Positions 55,700 to 64,000 of a stretch of 64,000 nt of DNA are shown here, piece after piece. Under the pieces are notes generated by a model that saw only the letters and a program-made list of their open reading frames with translations, had not been told where the DNA came from and searched no databases. Position numbers and translations under genes: made by a program. The stretch is taken from positions 62,001 through 126,000 of the forward strand of contig JAWKTX010000006.1 in assembly GCA_041398825.1 (NCBI GenBank), given 5' to 3'. This DNA is from Planctomycetaceae bacterium. GTDB taxonomy: Bacteria > Planctomycetota > Planctomycetia > Planctomycetales > Planctomycetaceae. Position 1 is the stretch's first letter, and each line of letters opens with the position of its first letter.

Positions 55700-55725
55700 G
55701 AAACAGAATCGGCGAGAATCGCAAA

Positions 55726-55813
55726 TTCAAACAATAGGTTGAACCGGAGTTGCCGTAGATGGTTTCACATGACAAGTTGCCTGGCGGCAACCCTGTTACG
55801 ACTGTCGTTCGCT
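55726..55813 (+). other. attC14 recombination site
   Basis: An 88-bp site, R'' TTCAAAC (55726-55732) to R' GTTCGCT (55807-55813). The arms AGGTTGAACCGGAGTTGCCG and CGGCAACCCTGTTACGAC pair. R'' does not match the complement of GTTCGCA, so the cassette's left part may have been rearranged. Confidence 0.65.
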
Positions 55814-55844
55814 TTTACTTGAGAGACTTAATTTGTAGGCTTGA

Positions 55845-56108
55845 ATGGAAGAACCTGAATCACCCATCCTCAGCTTCTCGGAACACAGCAAACAATTGGG
55901 CGTCGATAGCACTGTCCGATGCCCCCGTTGCAACAAGCTGATTCTCATGCATTCGACAAGGTGTGAGCATTGCGGGATCCACTTCAGCGGTGAAGCGTGG
56001 CAATTTTCGCCATCTACGAAGATCAACGTAATTCCGCGTAGCCTCCCGGTGCGATGGTCAATCGCTATTGTCATCATTGCTCTCGTCGCTGTGCTGTTGC
56101 TGTACTGA
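55845..56108 (+). CDS. Cassette 15: zinc-ribbon protein with C-terminal membrane anchor
   Basis: The protein has 87 residues. A zinc ribbon is seen as C26-PR-C29 and C41-EH-C44 (VRCPRCNKLI, STRCEHCGIHF). The C-terminus (about 67-87) is one membrane helix (WSIAIVIIALVAVLLLY). Small ribbon-plus-anchor proteins often sit with membrane complexes; the partner is not known. Start is 38 bp after the cassette boundary at 55808. It is the last intact cassette gene seen. Confidence 0.8.
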   Translation: MEEPESPILSFSEHSKQLGVDSTVRCPRCNKLILMHSTRCEHCGIHFSGEAWQFSPSTKINVIPRSLPVRWSIAIVIIALVAVLLLY

Positions 56109-56189
56109 GAACTTTGGTTGCGCTTTCGCTCTTTGATTCGAGTGAAACATTCTGTTGTGATCGCGAATTTGCAAAATCGCAAATATGAA

Positions 56190-56595
56190 ATCTCGTAAGG
56201 ACCATCATTGCTGATGGCCCTTACCACACCGCTTGACCTGAGGGTCCGCATCAGGCGGTTCGACGAGGTGGAGCCCGTTCGTTCCACGAACATTTCCGGC
56301 TCAGCAACCCATTGCTTCCAACATTGTGTTCGTAAAGCCGACGCCACTGGTGATGGCCGCTAACAGCCTGTTGAGAAATGGGACTGGCTCGGGCGGAAGA
56401 CATTAAACACGACGTCTTACAGACGCCAGCGTGACTGTCCCGATTTTCAACGGACTGCTAAGAGATCAAACGCAGTGCCATACGCCAGTAGCCCTTGCGG
56501 CTTTTCGCGTGACGAATTGCCTGACGACGTGGTAATCCCAGTCGCATGAGTTTTCGGCCGCGTGTGCGAGCATGTCGCCAACGATTCCAGAACCG
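56190..56595 (-). mobile_element. Group IIC intron remnant, 3' part, split by a palindromic repeat
   Basis: On the minus strand the 3' end of the intron family is recognised (ending CCTTACGAGAT, with domain V-like TCAGGTCAAGCGGTGTGG nearby) and a few codons of the maturase C-terminus. The ~100-bp palindromic repeat (56360-56462) interrupts it: flanks match 46349 and 46366 of the full-length intron, so the repeat landed in this remnant. The 5' part is missing; the match ends near 56595, which is also the right end of the recognisable integron. Confidence 0.8.
56360..56462 (+). repeat. Dispersed ~100-bp palindromic repeat, copy D, inserted in intron remnant
   Basis: Ends are TAACAGCCTGTTGAGAAATG on the left and ATTTTCAACGGACTGCTAAG on the right, complementary over most of their length. 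The centre is diverged (CATTAAACACGACGTCTTAC). It splits a group II intron remnant, showing that this repeat family moves or has moved. Confidence 0.85.
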
Positions 56596-56770
56596 CCCGA
56601 GGCGGGTGATTAGGAACGTACGCTCCGCTGATCAGTTGGGAAGAGCTTATTGAACATGGTTAGATTACAATGGGTTACAGTGGGCCAATCACGGCGCGGT
56701 TGCCCCAGACCATTTCGTAGAAACTCGTTGGCTGAACCCAGATATCGCTCTCTTCGACAGGTTTGAAATT
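56596..56770. other. Right border of integron, no gene seen
   Basis: A short AT-richer stretch between the intron remnant and the second sulfatase. No gene, attC or repeat is recognised. It should contain the sulfatase promoter. Confidence 0.4.
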
Positions 56771-58174
56771 GTGCAAAGACTTCTGTTTCGTATCAGCGTT
56801 GCCGCTTTATGCGTGGCCGGAATTCCCTGCCGTTCTATATTCGCTGGCAAACCCAATGTCATTGTGATTATGTCAGACGACCAGGGAATTGGAGACGTCG
56901 GCTGCTACGGTTCACCTGACGTCCTGACGCCAGCCATTGATTCTCTGGCTGCGTGTGGAATTCGATTCACGCAGTTCTATTCCGCAGCCCCGGTCTGTTC
57001 TCCATCACGTGCCGGATTGCTCACAGGGCGATTTCCACTTCGGGCGGGGCTGACGGGAAATGCTTCGTCACAACCGGGCGGCAAATCGGCGCTGCCTCCC
57101 GAACAGATCACAATGGCTGAGATGTTTCGTGCGGCGGGATATCGGACAGCTCACATTGGAAAATGGCACCTTGGCTACACGCCGGAGACCAGCCCGTTAG
57201 CTCAGGGATTTGACCAAAGCTTTGGACATATGGGAGGCTGCATCGATAACTACTCCCACTTCTTTTACTGGTCAGGACCCAATCGACATGATCTTTATCG
57301 CAACGGTAAAGAGGTCTATCACGACGGGCAGTTCTTTGGCGATCTCATGGTCGATGAAGCAAGCCGATTCATCGAAGAGAACACGGACCAACCGTTCTTC
57401 ATGTATTTTGCAATCAACATGCCGCATTACCCTTACCAGGGTGACGAAAAGTGGCTGACGCATTACGCGAATCTGCCCTATCCGCGAAACCTTTACGCTG
57501 CTTTTATGTCGACGTGTGATGAGCGAATCGGACGACTGATACAGTGCCTTGAAGCCCGGGGACTGAAAGAGGACACCATAATTGTTTTTCAATCTGACAA
57601 CGGACACTCCACAGAAGAACGTGCTCATTATGGCGGCGGCAGCGCTGGTCCGTTCCGCGGTCAAAAGTTCAGTCTGTTTGAAGGCGGCATGCGTTTGCCG
57701 GGCATCATTTCCTGGCCGGCAAAAATCCCGGCGGGTGAAACGCGGCACCAGCTGGTTCATTCCGTGGACTGGATGCCAACTCTGGCAGAGTTATGCGGCG
57801 TTGAACTCCCGAAAAGGGCGCTCGATGGCAGAAGTCTGACGGCCGTCATCCGTTCATCCACAGCACCGTCACCGCATTCGGTTTTACACTGGTATGTTGG
57901 TGGCGGCAAAAACGCACAATGGGCAGTTCGCCAAGGCGACTGGAAACTGATCGGAAACGTTCAATCCGCACCGGATGAGTCACTGACAATTGAGGATCGG
58001 AAACTGTTCCTTTCCAATCTGGCGACAGATTCAGCAGAAACCACCAATCATGCGAACCAGCATCCGGAATTGGTCGAACGGCTGCACGGATTGCATAAAA
58101 CCTGGTTGCAGCAAAATTCCCAGGCAGACTTGCCACCTGCAACGACACGGGACAGCAAAGGCAACGAACAGTAG
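56771..58174 (+). CDS. Secreted sulfatase, type I
   Basis: The protein has 467 residues from a GTG start. The signal peptide (QRLLFRISVAALCVAGIPC) ends near SIFAG. Metal-binding residues lie in VIVIMSDDQGIGD. The formylglycine signature is C76-S-P-S-R in VCSPSRAGLLTGRFPLR. Further sulfatase motifs are GKWHLGY, QSDNGHS and DWMPTLAELCG. It differs from the sulfatase at 15108 in sequence and probably in substrate. It acts in the periplasm or outside the cell on sulfated glycans. It is the first chromosomal gene after the integron. Confidence 0.92.
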   Translation: MQRLLFRISVAALCVAGIPCRSIFAGKPNVIVIMSDDQGIGDVGCYGSPDVLTPAIDSLAACGIRFTQFYSAAPVCSPSRAGLLTGRFPLRAGLTGNASSQPGGKSALPPEQITMAEMFRAAGYRTAHIGKWHLGYTPETSPLAQGFDQSFGHMGGCIDNYSHFFYWSGPNRHDLYRNGKEVYHDGQFFGDLMVDEASRFIEENTDQPFFMYFAINMPHYPYQGDEKWLTHYANLPYPRNLYAAFMSTCDERIGRLIQCLEARGLKEDTIIVFQSDNGHSTEERAHYGGGSAGPFRGQKFSLFEGGMRLPGIISWPAKIPAGETRHQLVHSVDWMPTLAELCGVELPKRALDGRSLTAVIRSSTAPSPHSVLHWYVGGGKNAQWAVRQGDWKLIGNVQSAPDESLTIEDRKLFLSNLATDSAETTNHANQHPELVERLHGLHKTWLQQNSQADLPPATTRDSKGNEQ

Positions 58175-58617
58175 GGTTGCTTGCTCCGTTTCAGAGCTTC
58201 GCAGGGAGTTGCAGACACGAAATCACTCTGGATACAGGGCGGCCTGCGATACCAGTGATCATCCGGAACACCTGATGAAGGCCGCCGCTTGATCGATGTA
58301 CCTTGCGGCCTAACAGCCTGTTGAAAGACGGGACTGGCTCAAGCAGACCTTAAAACACTACCGTTTCCAGTCGTCCCGCGCGCCTGTCCCGGTTTTTCAG
58401 CGGACAGCAATCCGGTTCTCATGGCGGCCAGTTAAGGAATTCCCTGACATCGAGTCAAAAACAGATCGATGGTTTCATCACGTCATGGCCCGGACTACAG
58501 TCGACCGACATTCCTGTCGTACTTCGATCATTTCGATCACAAATCACTTCAATCCCCGTGCAACGCCAATCCGGTAATATTGCTTGCTGTGCGTTTCAAA
58601 CTAATGAAAGCAGCGTT
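58175..58617. other. Intergenic region with one palindromic repeat
   Basis: This 443-bp region between the sulfatase and the caspase-like gene holds the palindromic repeat copy E (58311-58411) and no supported gene. A frame extension of the caspase-like gene to 58558 is possible but weaker than ATG 58618. Confidence 0.5.
58311..58411 (+). repeat. Dispersed ~100-bp palindromic repeat, copy E
   Basis: Left end CTAACAGCCTGTTGAAAGAC, centre ACCGTTTCCAGTCGTCCCGC, right end GTTTTTCAGCGGACAGCAA. It is the closest to copies A and B in the centre and to copy D at the left end. Confidence 0.82.
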
Positions 58618-59430
58618 ATGTGCTTCCACAACGTCATTAAAGCTGTCCTGCTGGCATGGTTATTCGTGTGTCCTGCGAAAACCAACGCTCAAACACTGCA
58701 TGTCATCGCTGTTGCAGATACGGATTCCAACATCGGTCCGTCAGTTCGAGCGGACTTATTTCGACTAAAATCCACGCTGACGAATGGGTTTGAACAAAAC
58801 CAAGTACACTGGATTGAACTGAGTGGCACCAGCGCGACTCCGGCTCGGGTCATCAGGACGCTCAAGGAAGTTGTGATTGACCCGCAACGAGATGCCGTGA
58901 TGCTCTACTATTCGGGGCACGGAGGATTCGACACAAAAAATGGTCACTTTCTCTCGATGTCCCACGGCGGGCGGCTGTATCGGTCGCAGGTGCTGGACGC
59001 GATTACAACGCCTGTCACTCCCAAATTCTGGGCGGTCGTTACCGATTGCTGCGCCAATCTGTCAAACACCGCTTTCAATTCACCTTCGGTCGATGCACCA
59101 CGAAAGCGCAAGCAACTGCTGCAGAATCTTTTCTTTCAGACTCAGGGATCAGTGGACATAACATCAAGCCGCCCAGGGCAGGTTTCATATTGCTCACAGT
59201 CGCTTGGCGGCGCATTTACCATCGCTTTTTGTGGGGTCATTGAAGATAACTATTACAACAGCCTTCGCTGGGACGACGTTTTCCGGCAAACCAGAAGTCA
59301 AACCGCGCGACTTGCGGAATTAATGATCGAAAATTCAAAGCCGGTGGCAGCAGGCAATACCGGGCAACAAACAACCCAGACTGCTTATTCGTTCTCCGAA
59401 ATGTATGGACGGAACGTCAACGGGGAGTGA
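58618..59430 (+). CDS. Secreted caspase-like (C14) protein
   Basis: The protein has 270 residues from ATG 58618. The signal peptide (MCFHNVIKAVLLAWLFV) ends near TNAQ. A caspase/metacaspase-like fold follows: H101 in MLYYSGHGGFD and the Asp-Cys pair in TDCCAN (D143-C144-C145) are the likely catalytic His and Cys. The overall pattern (a hydrophobic strand, then GHGG, then D-C-C) is typical of peptidase C14 in planctomycetes. Signal peptide plus peptidase suggests an extracytoplasmic role. Substrate and physiological role are not known. Confidence 0.87.
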   Translation: MCFHNVIKAVLLAWLFVCPAKTNAQTLHVIAVADTDSNIGPSVRADLFRLKSTLTNGFEQNQVHWIELSGTSATPARVIRTLKEVVIDPQRDAVMLYYSGHGGFDTKNGHFLSMSHGGRLYRSQVLDAITTPVTPKFWAVVTDCCANLSNTAFNSPSVDAPRKRKQLLQNLFFQTQGSVDITSSRPGQVSYCSQSLGGAFTIAFCGVIEDNYYNSLRWDDVFRQTRSQTARLAELMIENSKPVAAGNTGQQTTQTAYSFSEMYGRNVNGE

Positions 59431-59771
59431 GTTGTTATTTCAAAGGACAATCCCCCGTTTCGCCCTGTCACAACAGCCCGGCATGGCCAGCGCATTGCGA
59501 ATTGAAGTCGGGACGCAGCGAATCAATGTCAATTTCAGCTTCGTATTGCAGACAAGTTCAAGGATCCGGTGGATGTGCTGAATGCTATCCCGTATCCGGA
59601 TATTGACCTCCCCGGCGGAACACCATATACCATCGTTGGGAGAATCTCGATGGATTTCGGTCAACGCGAATGCAGTATGCTGAATTCAGAATCGGAGTCG
59701 AACGGAATTGGGCCGACGGCTCTGCCTAGCGCTGGAACAACCCACAGGAACGTTTTGGAGGAGTTGACGAA
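59431..59771. other. Intergenic region with a doubtful reading frame
   Basis: About 340 bp with no clear gene. A 71-residue frame (59569-59784) contains IPYPDIDLPGGTPYTIVGRI, which looks protein-like, but its start lies in an unlikely place and it overlaps the next gene. A decayed gene is possible. Confidence 0.35.
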
Positions 59772-60263
59772 GTGGATGGAATAGTTCGGCACTTAGAGAA
59801 ACGGTGTTCCCTTCCGACATCTATTCTCTACCGTTGCTTGTTATTGATACTGGCTGTTGGCTGCGCCGATGAGATTACTCGCAAACAGCTCCCCGGCGGT
59901 TTATGGCATGAGACCAACCGAGGGGAATTTGGGATGCTGGTATCTTCACCTCTTGATTCAGGACAAATTATTTATCCACAACTAACCGTTGAGACAGACG
60001 AAAGTGAATGGTGGCAATGCAACGATGTGTCTATTGTCGACAGATTTATCATTGGGCGATGTGTTATTCACTCAAGTTACAACGTCATTGCTTCAGAGAA
60101 GTTTTTCATCATCGATGTGCATGATCGACCTTCGAAAGACTGGATCCTGACGGACAATCTTAGAGAGTTCTCCAGAGTGGATCTCCTCGTCAGCTATTGT
60201 GAGGATAGGAATATTAAACTCCCCGCGGAGTTTGAGACTACGCACGGCAGAACGGAAGATTGA
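59772..60263 (+). CDS. Putative lipoprotein of unknown function
   Basis: The protein has 163 residues. A hydrophobic segment ends in a lipobox, LILAVGC (around residue 31), so a type II signal peptide is likely; an inner ATG would shorten the N-terminus but none is close. The mature part is mixed alpha/beta with no recognised domain (VSIVDRFIIGRCVIHSSY, FFIIDVHDRPSKDWIL). Function is not known. Confidence 0.7.
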   Translation: MDGIVRHLEKRCSLPTSILYRCLLLILAVGCADEITRKQLPGGLWHETNRGEFGMLVSSPLDSGQIIYPQLTVETDESEWWQCNDVSIVDRFIIGRCVIHSSYNVIASEKFFIIDVHDRPSKDWILTDNLREFSRVDLLVSYCEDRNIKLPAEFETTHGRTED

Positions 60264-60404
60264 AGGTTTGGCAGTGCCGAACAATCGCTGTGCTGCGTGA
60301 AAGTCGCGTATGCAGTGAATACGACCACGGACACGGTTCTCGGTATCAGTACAATCGCCAGCGGCCTTCCATTTCCGCGCAGAACCTCAGCCCGGGCAGG
60401 GTTA

Positions 60405-60764
60405 TCAGGCAGTTTTGGGAAGTGGGACGAGGCTGTAAAGACGTGAATCCGTGGGTGGGTCGAGTCCGCATTGGCGGGTTATGCGTTGAAAGAGGCTTTC
60501 GCCGTCGTGCCACCATGACTGCACTTCGGCCAGCACAGTGCCAAGATGGAAGTCATCCAGATGCGGTTGCAGTGATTCCAGAACACTCATCAGGATTGTT
60601 GGGCATCGAGCACCGCGGAGTGTTTTGCTTGTACGACCGGTTCGGCGGTCCTGAGCCGCGCTGCAAAGACTGCGTTCGGCTTCATTGTTGGAGGCTTCTT
60701 TTTCCGGATGAAGCACGAACGTCAACAATTCTTCGTCGCATGCAAGCCGTGCGACTTCATGCAC
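60405..60764 (-). pseudogene. IS66-like transposase C-terminal remnant
   Basis: The 119-residue frame contains HPEKEASNNEAERSLCSAAQ and DRRTGRTSKTLRGARCPTIL, then LMSVLESLQPH. This matches the C-terminal region of IS66-family TnpC (NN-AE-R-x-x-R...G...A). The rest of the transposase and the accessory genes and inverted repeats are not seen. It is a truncated leftover. Confidence 0.78.
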
Positions 60765-60787
60765 CAGGTTATGAATTCAGGGGTGGC

Positions 60788-61411
60788 TCAATCCAGACCG
60801 GTGCGTCGAAGGATTTCTTCGCACCCTTCTGATTCCATTTGCCTGACTTCCTCTGCAATCAGCTTCTGGATCTGGTAGCGACTCGAGTAAACACTTGGCA
60901 GCTTCATGTTCAGTTCTGCTGCAACATGCTCACCGGATTCGTTACGCACAGCAATCATCTCCCAGGCAAGCCACCGGCGACTGTCGACCCGGCGCCGCAC
61001 GCGACATTTTGCTTCTTCGAAGAGCTCCAGATCGAATGCCGATTCCAGTCGTTCGGTAAGATCAGCTCGCGCGGCGGCGTCCTCCAGGAGGGTGATACAT
61101 TGCTTCAAATCTTCGCCGCGACTTTTCCGTTCGCGAAAGAAGTCAATGACGGCATTCTCCGTCGTCCTTCTTAACCAGCCCCGAAATGTCATTTGCGGAT
61201 CGTATTCGAACGAACCCAGCCGATTTGCGAGCTTCAGCAGAACATTCTGCGTGACATCTTCGGCATCAGCCGGCTGGAGCTTGCGGTTAAGACACCATTC
61301 GAAGATGCGACGACCGTAGCGGTTGACGAATTCGTCCCATGCGTGGGGATCTGAAGCATCACATCGAATCCGATGCAGCAGGCTGACGCTGGTGATGGAT
61401 GTTTCGTTCAT
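60788..61411 (-). CDS. ECF-type RNA polymerase sigma factor
   Basis: The protein has 207 residues from ATG 61411; the frame opens to 61621, but only this start gives the usual length, with GGGAA upstream. Sigma region 2 is seen as FVNRYGRRIFEWCLNRKLQP, DAEDVTQNVLLKLANRLGSF and GWLRRTTENAVIDFFR. Region 4 (about 145-195) is the helix-turn-helix with ELNMKLPSVYSSRYQIQKLI. It belongs to the extracytoplasmic-function-type group common in planctomycetes. Target genes are not seen; the next gene on the same strand is a lipase upstream. No anti-sigma factor is recognised nearby. Confidence 0.92.
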   Translation of the reverse strand: MNETSITSVSLLHRIRCDASDPHAWDEFVNRYGRRIFEWCLNRKLQPADAEDVTQNVLLKLANRLGSFEYDPQMTFRGWLRRTTENAVIDFFRERKSRGEDLKQCITLLEDAAARADLTERLESAFDLELFEEAKCRVRRRVDSRRWLAWEMIAVRNESGEHVAAELNMKLPSVYSSRYQIQKLIAEEVRQMESEGCEEILRRTGLD

Positions 61412-61661
61412 TTCCCGAATGCCGCGTTGAGTCAGATTGCATGGTGATTTCCTTCTGACGTTAACATTCGTTCGAGAAAAAAACACCTGAGTCCGGCTTC
61501 GCAGAAGGCAAAACCGGACTTCTGACAAAACCCGCCCGGATGGCCCGGCATCTAAAAACCGGGGACCACGGGCGGCAGACAGTAATGGGCAGACAGCAAC
61601 TTCAGAGAAACCATTCGCCACCTGACGTTGCAGCAGCCGTCAACGCTCATTCAACACGGCG

Positions 61662-62978
61662 TCAGTCATTGGTCCACTGAAACGTCACGGTTTTACCCCG
61701 CATCGCGTACAGGTCAATGGAATGCTTTCTGATGTTGGTATGAGCACCAAACGCTTTGGCTTTGCAGAATTCCACCTGGCAACTGTCACCTGGCTGTACA
61801 TCAAGGGCGAAATGATCGCTCCTTCGACCATCCTGCGTATAGAGCTCTTTGACCATGGTCCCATTCTTATAGATCTTCAGGCCCTTCCACCAGCTGATTC
61901 TGTCATGAGCCTGAAGTTGCACCGTAACTTTGCCCGAGGTCCCGCCCGCTTCACTCACGGAAAATTTGTCACCTGGTTCTGCCAGCTGTCTCGTCCGTGC
62001 GACAGCAAGTGTTGGAATGTCGGTCGTGGGTCGAGCGCTATCCGCGTAGGCAAGATTCCGAGCCACCCAGACATAGTAAAGGTGATTGTGAGGGTCGTCG
62101 TTGCGGAGTGTTTTTCCGCTGAATGCTTTTGGTCTGCGGATACGGGTGCCGGTAAAGCAGTGCTCGTTACTCAAACCAAGATTGATGATATCCGTCCAGA
62201 GTGTTGTCTTTGGATCCTCTTCGATTTCCACATCGAATGCTTTCGTCTGCGGTGCACTGGATCGCAGATGTCGGTTGAAATTCTCCCGGAACGAAGGAGT
62301 TCCGTAACGAGGTGCGCCAAATGTGATCAGCCGATGGGCCTTCCCCTGATTCAGGTACTTATTCTTGAGTGCAAGGTACATCAGATGCCCGGCAACGGCT
62401 CCGCCCTGACTGTGGCCGGTCATAATGATCCGCTTGCCAGCGGCACCCTGACCGGACATTTCCTTCGTAATGGCCGCATAATTGTCGTAGGCCATCGCAG
62501 CCCAGCCCGCATGGGTTGCCGAATTGTCGTAGGCCGGATTTACGACAGGGAGGGCAATATTGCCCTGCCAGTTTTGATCAGTCGTTCCGTAGAACGTTAC
62601 AAACATTGTGTCGGTGTCAGAGAAGATCGAGAAGTTCAGCTTGTTGAAGCCATAATCTTTGTAGATCCACAGCTGGTACCGGTTTGAGGCTCCGTTCAGA
62701 AGTGTGTTGGCATCCCATGGAGGGGCTTCACTGTTTTGTCTGCCCAGACGAGAAACCACACTGCTGCCCGAGTGTGATTTAGCGATGCTTCGGTCACCGG
62801 ATCCGAAGCGAAGATCTCGAATGTGATCAATTGCCAGCGAGGCTTTGTAGATATCCAGGTAGTCGGACGCCGTCTGCGCGTGGACACTTCCGGCGATTGC
62901 GAAATACATCACCATGACGATGACCAATCGCAAACGACCACGAAACGCAAATGCGTGAATCTTCATCAGGTTCTTCAT
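61662..62978 (-). CDS. Secreted class 3 lipase-like protein
   Basis: The protein has 438 residues from ATG 62978, with GGAG upstream; the frame also opens at 63038. A signal peptide (ending near SVHAQ) is followed by a lipase class 3 domain: the nucleophile motif G-H-S190-Q-G-G in IMTGHSQGGAVAGHL, then an acid-loop region (RLITFGAPRYGTPSF), and a late His (DDPHNHLYYVW). The C-terminal 110 residues are beta-rich (DRISWWKGLKIYKNG, QPGDSCQVEFCKAKAFG), possibly a carbohydrate- or surface-binding domain. It probably hydrolyses lipids or esters outside the cell. It lies upstream of the sigma factor on the same strand. Confidence 0.9.
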   Translation of the reverse strand: MKNLMKIHAFAFRGRLRLVIVMVMYFAIAGSVHAQTASDYLDIYKASLAIDHIRDLRFGSGDRSIAKSHSGSSVVSRLGRQNSEAPPWDANTLLNGASNRYQLWIYKDYGFNKLNFSIFSDTDTMFVTFYGTTDQNWQGNIALPVVNPAYDNSATHAGWAAMAYDNYAAITKEMSGQGAAGKRIIMTGHSQGGAVAGHLMYLALKNKYLNQGKAHRLITFGAPRYGTPSFRENFNRHLRSSAPQTKAFDVEIEEDPKTTLWTDIINLGLSNEHCFTGTRIRRPKAFSGKTLRNDDPHNHLYYVWVARNLAYADSARPTTDIPTLAVARTRQLAEPGDKFSVSEAGGTSGKVTVQLQAHDRISWWKGLKIYKNGTMVKELYTQDGRRSDHFALDVQPGDSCQVEFCKAKAFGAHTNIRKHSIDLYAMRGKTVTFQWTND

Positions 62979-63399
62979 CGGTTTAGCTCCTTCGAACTTT
63001 GGTGAACGGGGGAAGTAACGGGCATTCATCTGCCACAACTGGCAGATCTGAGTCGGTGACCGCGGATTCGCGCGAAGCGCTGATCCAGTCTTTGTTGCGA
63101 AGTCGTTTCTACTCAGGGTTCAGCAGGAGTGTGGATTGCTTTCGCACTTGTTCCTGCACCAAATGCACGGTGGTGCATTCGAAGGGCCTTACGGTGCCGT
63201 GGTTAAGAACTGCGCCGGAAGTTTGCGATTTCTGAAATCTGTGGCGAGCCGCTACCACGACGCTTCATGCAACCCCAAAACTGCTGTTGGCCCATCCGTA
63301 TCAGCCGTCACGGGCGAACGAACAGGAAGCGGGCAACGAATGAGTCGTCACGGGAGTTCGCCTGTTACCGAAAGGCCGTCGACTTCCAGGTGCAGGCCA
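62979..63399. other. Intergenic region, nothing recognised
   Basis: About 420 bp between the lipase and the TPR protein, on the same strand direction. No gene, repeat or RNA fold is recognised. Confidence 0.45.
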
Positions 63400-64000
63400 T
63401 CAGGGCGTTTCGGGCAGCAGTTTTCTGATGCGTTCAATTTCCTGCTGCGCCTGTGTCACCTGAGCGGAATGGCGCTCAGTCCCGGTGGCTGTGGCGAATT
63501 CTTCCGCGAACTGAATGCGTTGTTGATGGCATTCGATGGCCTCTGTCAGCTGGCCCAGGCGTTCGCAGGCAGTCGCCTTCGCCTTCTGTGCGTGGAACAA
63601 TTTGGTGTACAGGTGCGGGTTGGTTGTGTCGACTCCTGCAAGTCGAGCGCGAATTTCAATGCATCGTTGAGCTTCGGTGCGGGCCTCTTCGTAGCGACGT
63701 GCGCGCAGATGGCAGTCGGCCAGTTCCTGATAGCTGAACGAAAGCTGCCACTGAACGAAGTCATTTTCCGGAGCCATCCGGGCCGATGTTTCTGCAAACT
63801 CCAGCGATTCCTGGTAGTAGTTCAATGCCTGGTCGGGGTGCTTGAGTGCCTGGCTCGTGTCCCCCAGTCGACCCAGAGCTGTCGAGACATCCATGATGGC
63901 TTTGCTTTCACCGGGCAGGCGAGCAACGATTTTCCGGGCCTCAACATCCATTTGCTGGAAATGAGTATGAGCGGCCGACCATTCCTTTTTCTGAAGGTGC
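63400..64000 (-). CDS. TPR-repeat protein, cut by window edge
   Basis: At least 200 residues, open to the right edge (upstream residues HLQKKEWSAAHTHFQQ are in frame before the first visible Met). It holds several tetratricopeptide repeats: DQALNYYQESLEFAETSARM, LSFSYQELADCHLRARRYEE, KATACERLGQLTEAIECHQQ. The C-terminus is helical and ends IRKLLPETP. In planctomycetes such tails are often the end of large Ser/Thr protein kinases with TPRs, but the kinase part is outside the window and this is only a possibility. Confidence 0.83.
   Translation of the reverse strand, partial: HLQKKEWSAAHTHFQQMDVEARKIVARLPGESKAIMDVSTALGRLGDTSQALKHPDQALNYYQESLEFAETSARMAPENDFVQWQLSFSYQELADCHLRARRYEEARTEAQRCIEIRARLAGVDTTNPHLYTKLFHAQKAKATACERLGQLTEAIECHQQRIQFAEEFATATGTERHSAQVTQAQQEIERIRKLLPETP

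Noticed and set aside
59569..59784. Independent 71-residue gene
   Set aside because: It overlaps the lipoprotein gene start and lacks a start signal; kept only as a note for the region.
60260..60832. 190-residue plus-strand gene
   Set aside because: It is the complement of the IS66-like transposase remnant and has Cys/His-rich shadow composition.

Overview
The window looks like a chromosomal segment of a planctomycete (phylum Planctomycetota). This is inferred from gene content: secreted sulfatases, a large secreted dehydrogenase/HEAT/cytochrome c protein of the Planctomycetes-Verrucomicrobia type, a DUF1080-esterase fusion, a YHS-like secreted protein, a lipase, an ECF-type sigma factor, and many signal-peptide proteins of unknown function. 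No rRNA or CRISPR array was seen. One tRNA gene, tRNA-Lys(CTT), is present.

Positions 1-5825 hold a candidate anti-phage retron. A structured non-coding RNA (212-432) has an a1/a2-like terminal pairing and a long msd-like hairpin. It is preceded by the 3' half of a second, diverged copy (1-115). Three co-directional genes follow: a SWIM zinc-finger protein, a retron reverse transcriptase with NAxxH, YADD and VTG motifs, and a WGR-PARP protein with an intact H-Y-E triad. SWIM proteins are known retron partners; a PARP effector is the unusual part.

Positions 5882-34259 are ordinary planctomycete chromosome: a beta-helix protein, a cytochrome, sulfatases, an exopolysaccharide sugar transferase and a Wza-like export lipoprotein, PpnP, a methyltransferase, an M32 carboxypeptidase and several secreted proteins of unknown function. 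A dispersed ~100-bp palindromic repeat occurs five times across the window. Positions 35070-40366 hold a winged-helix regulator divergent from dabB-dabA, an energy-coupled inorganic-carbon accumulation complex.

Positions 40900-56600 are a chromosomal integron. Two integrase C-terminal remnants and an integron integrase split by a frameshift lie on the minus strand. To the right are an attI-like region with repeated TTTATCCCGGT boxes and a plus-strand array of about 15 cassettes, separated by attC sites mostly 81-98 bp long. R''/R' boxes of most cassettes match across each cassette, which lets boundaries be called to the base. At least four group IIC introns of the attC-targeting class sit in the array: one of full length with a frameshifted maturase (46192-48263), and three deletion remnants. 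Several cassette genes (CbrC-like, cyclic-phosphate receiver-like) are also frameshifted, whereas the flanking chromosome is intact, so the array appears to be decaying.

Positions 56771-64000 return to chromosomal genes: a second sulfatase, a secreted caspase-like protein, a putative lipoprotein, an IS66-like transposase remnant, a sigma factor, a secreted class 3 lipase, and a TPR protein that runs off the right edge.
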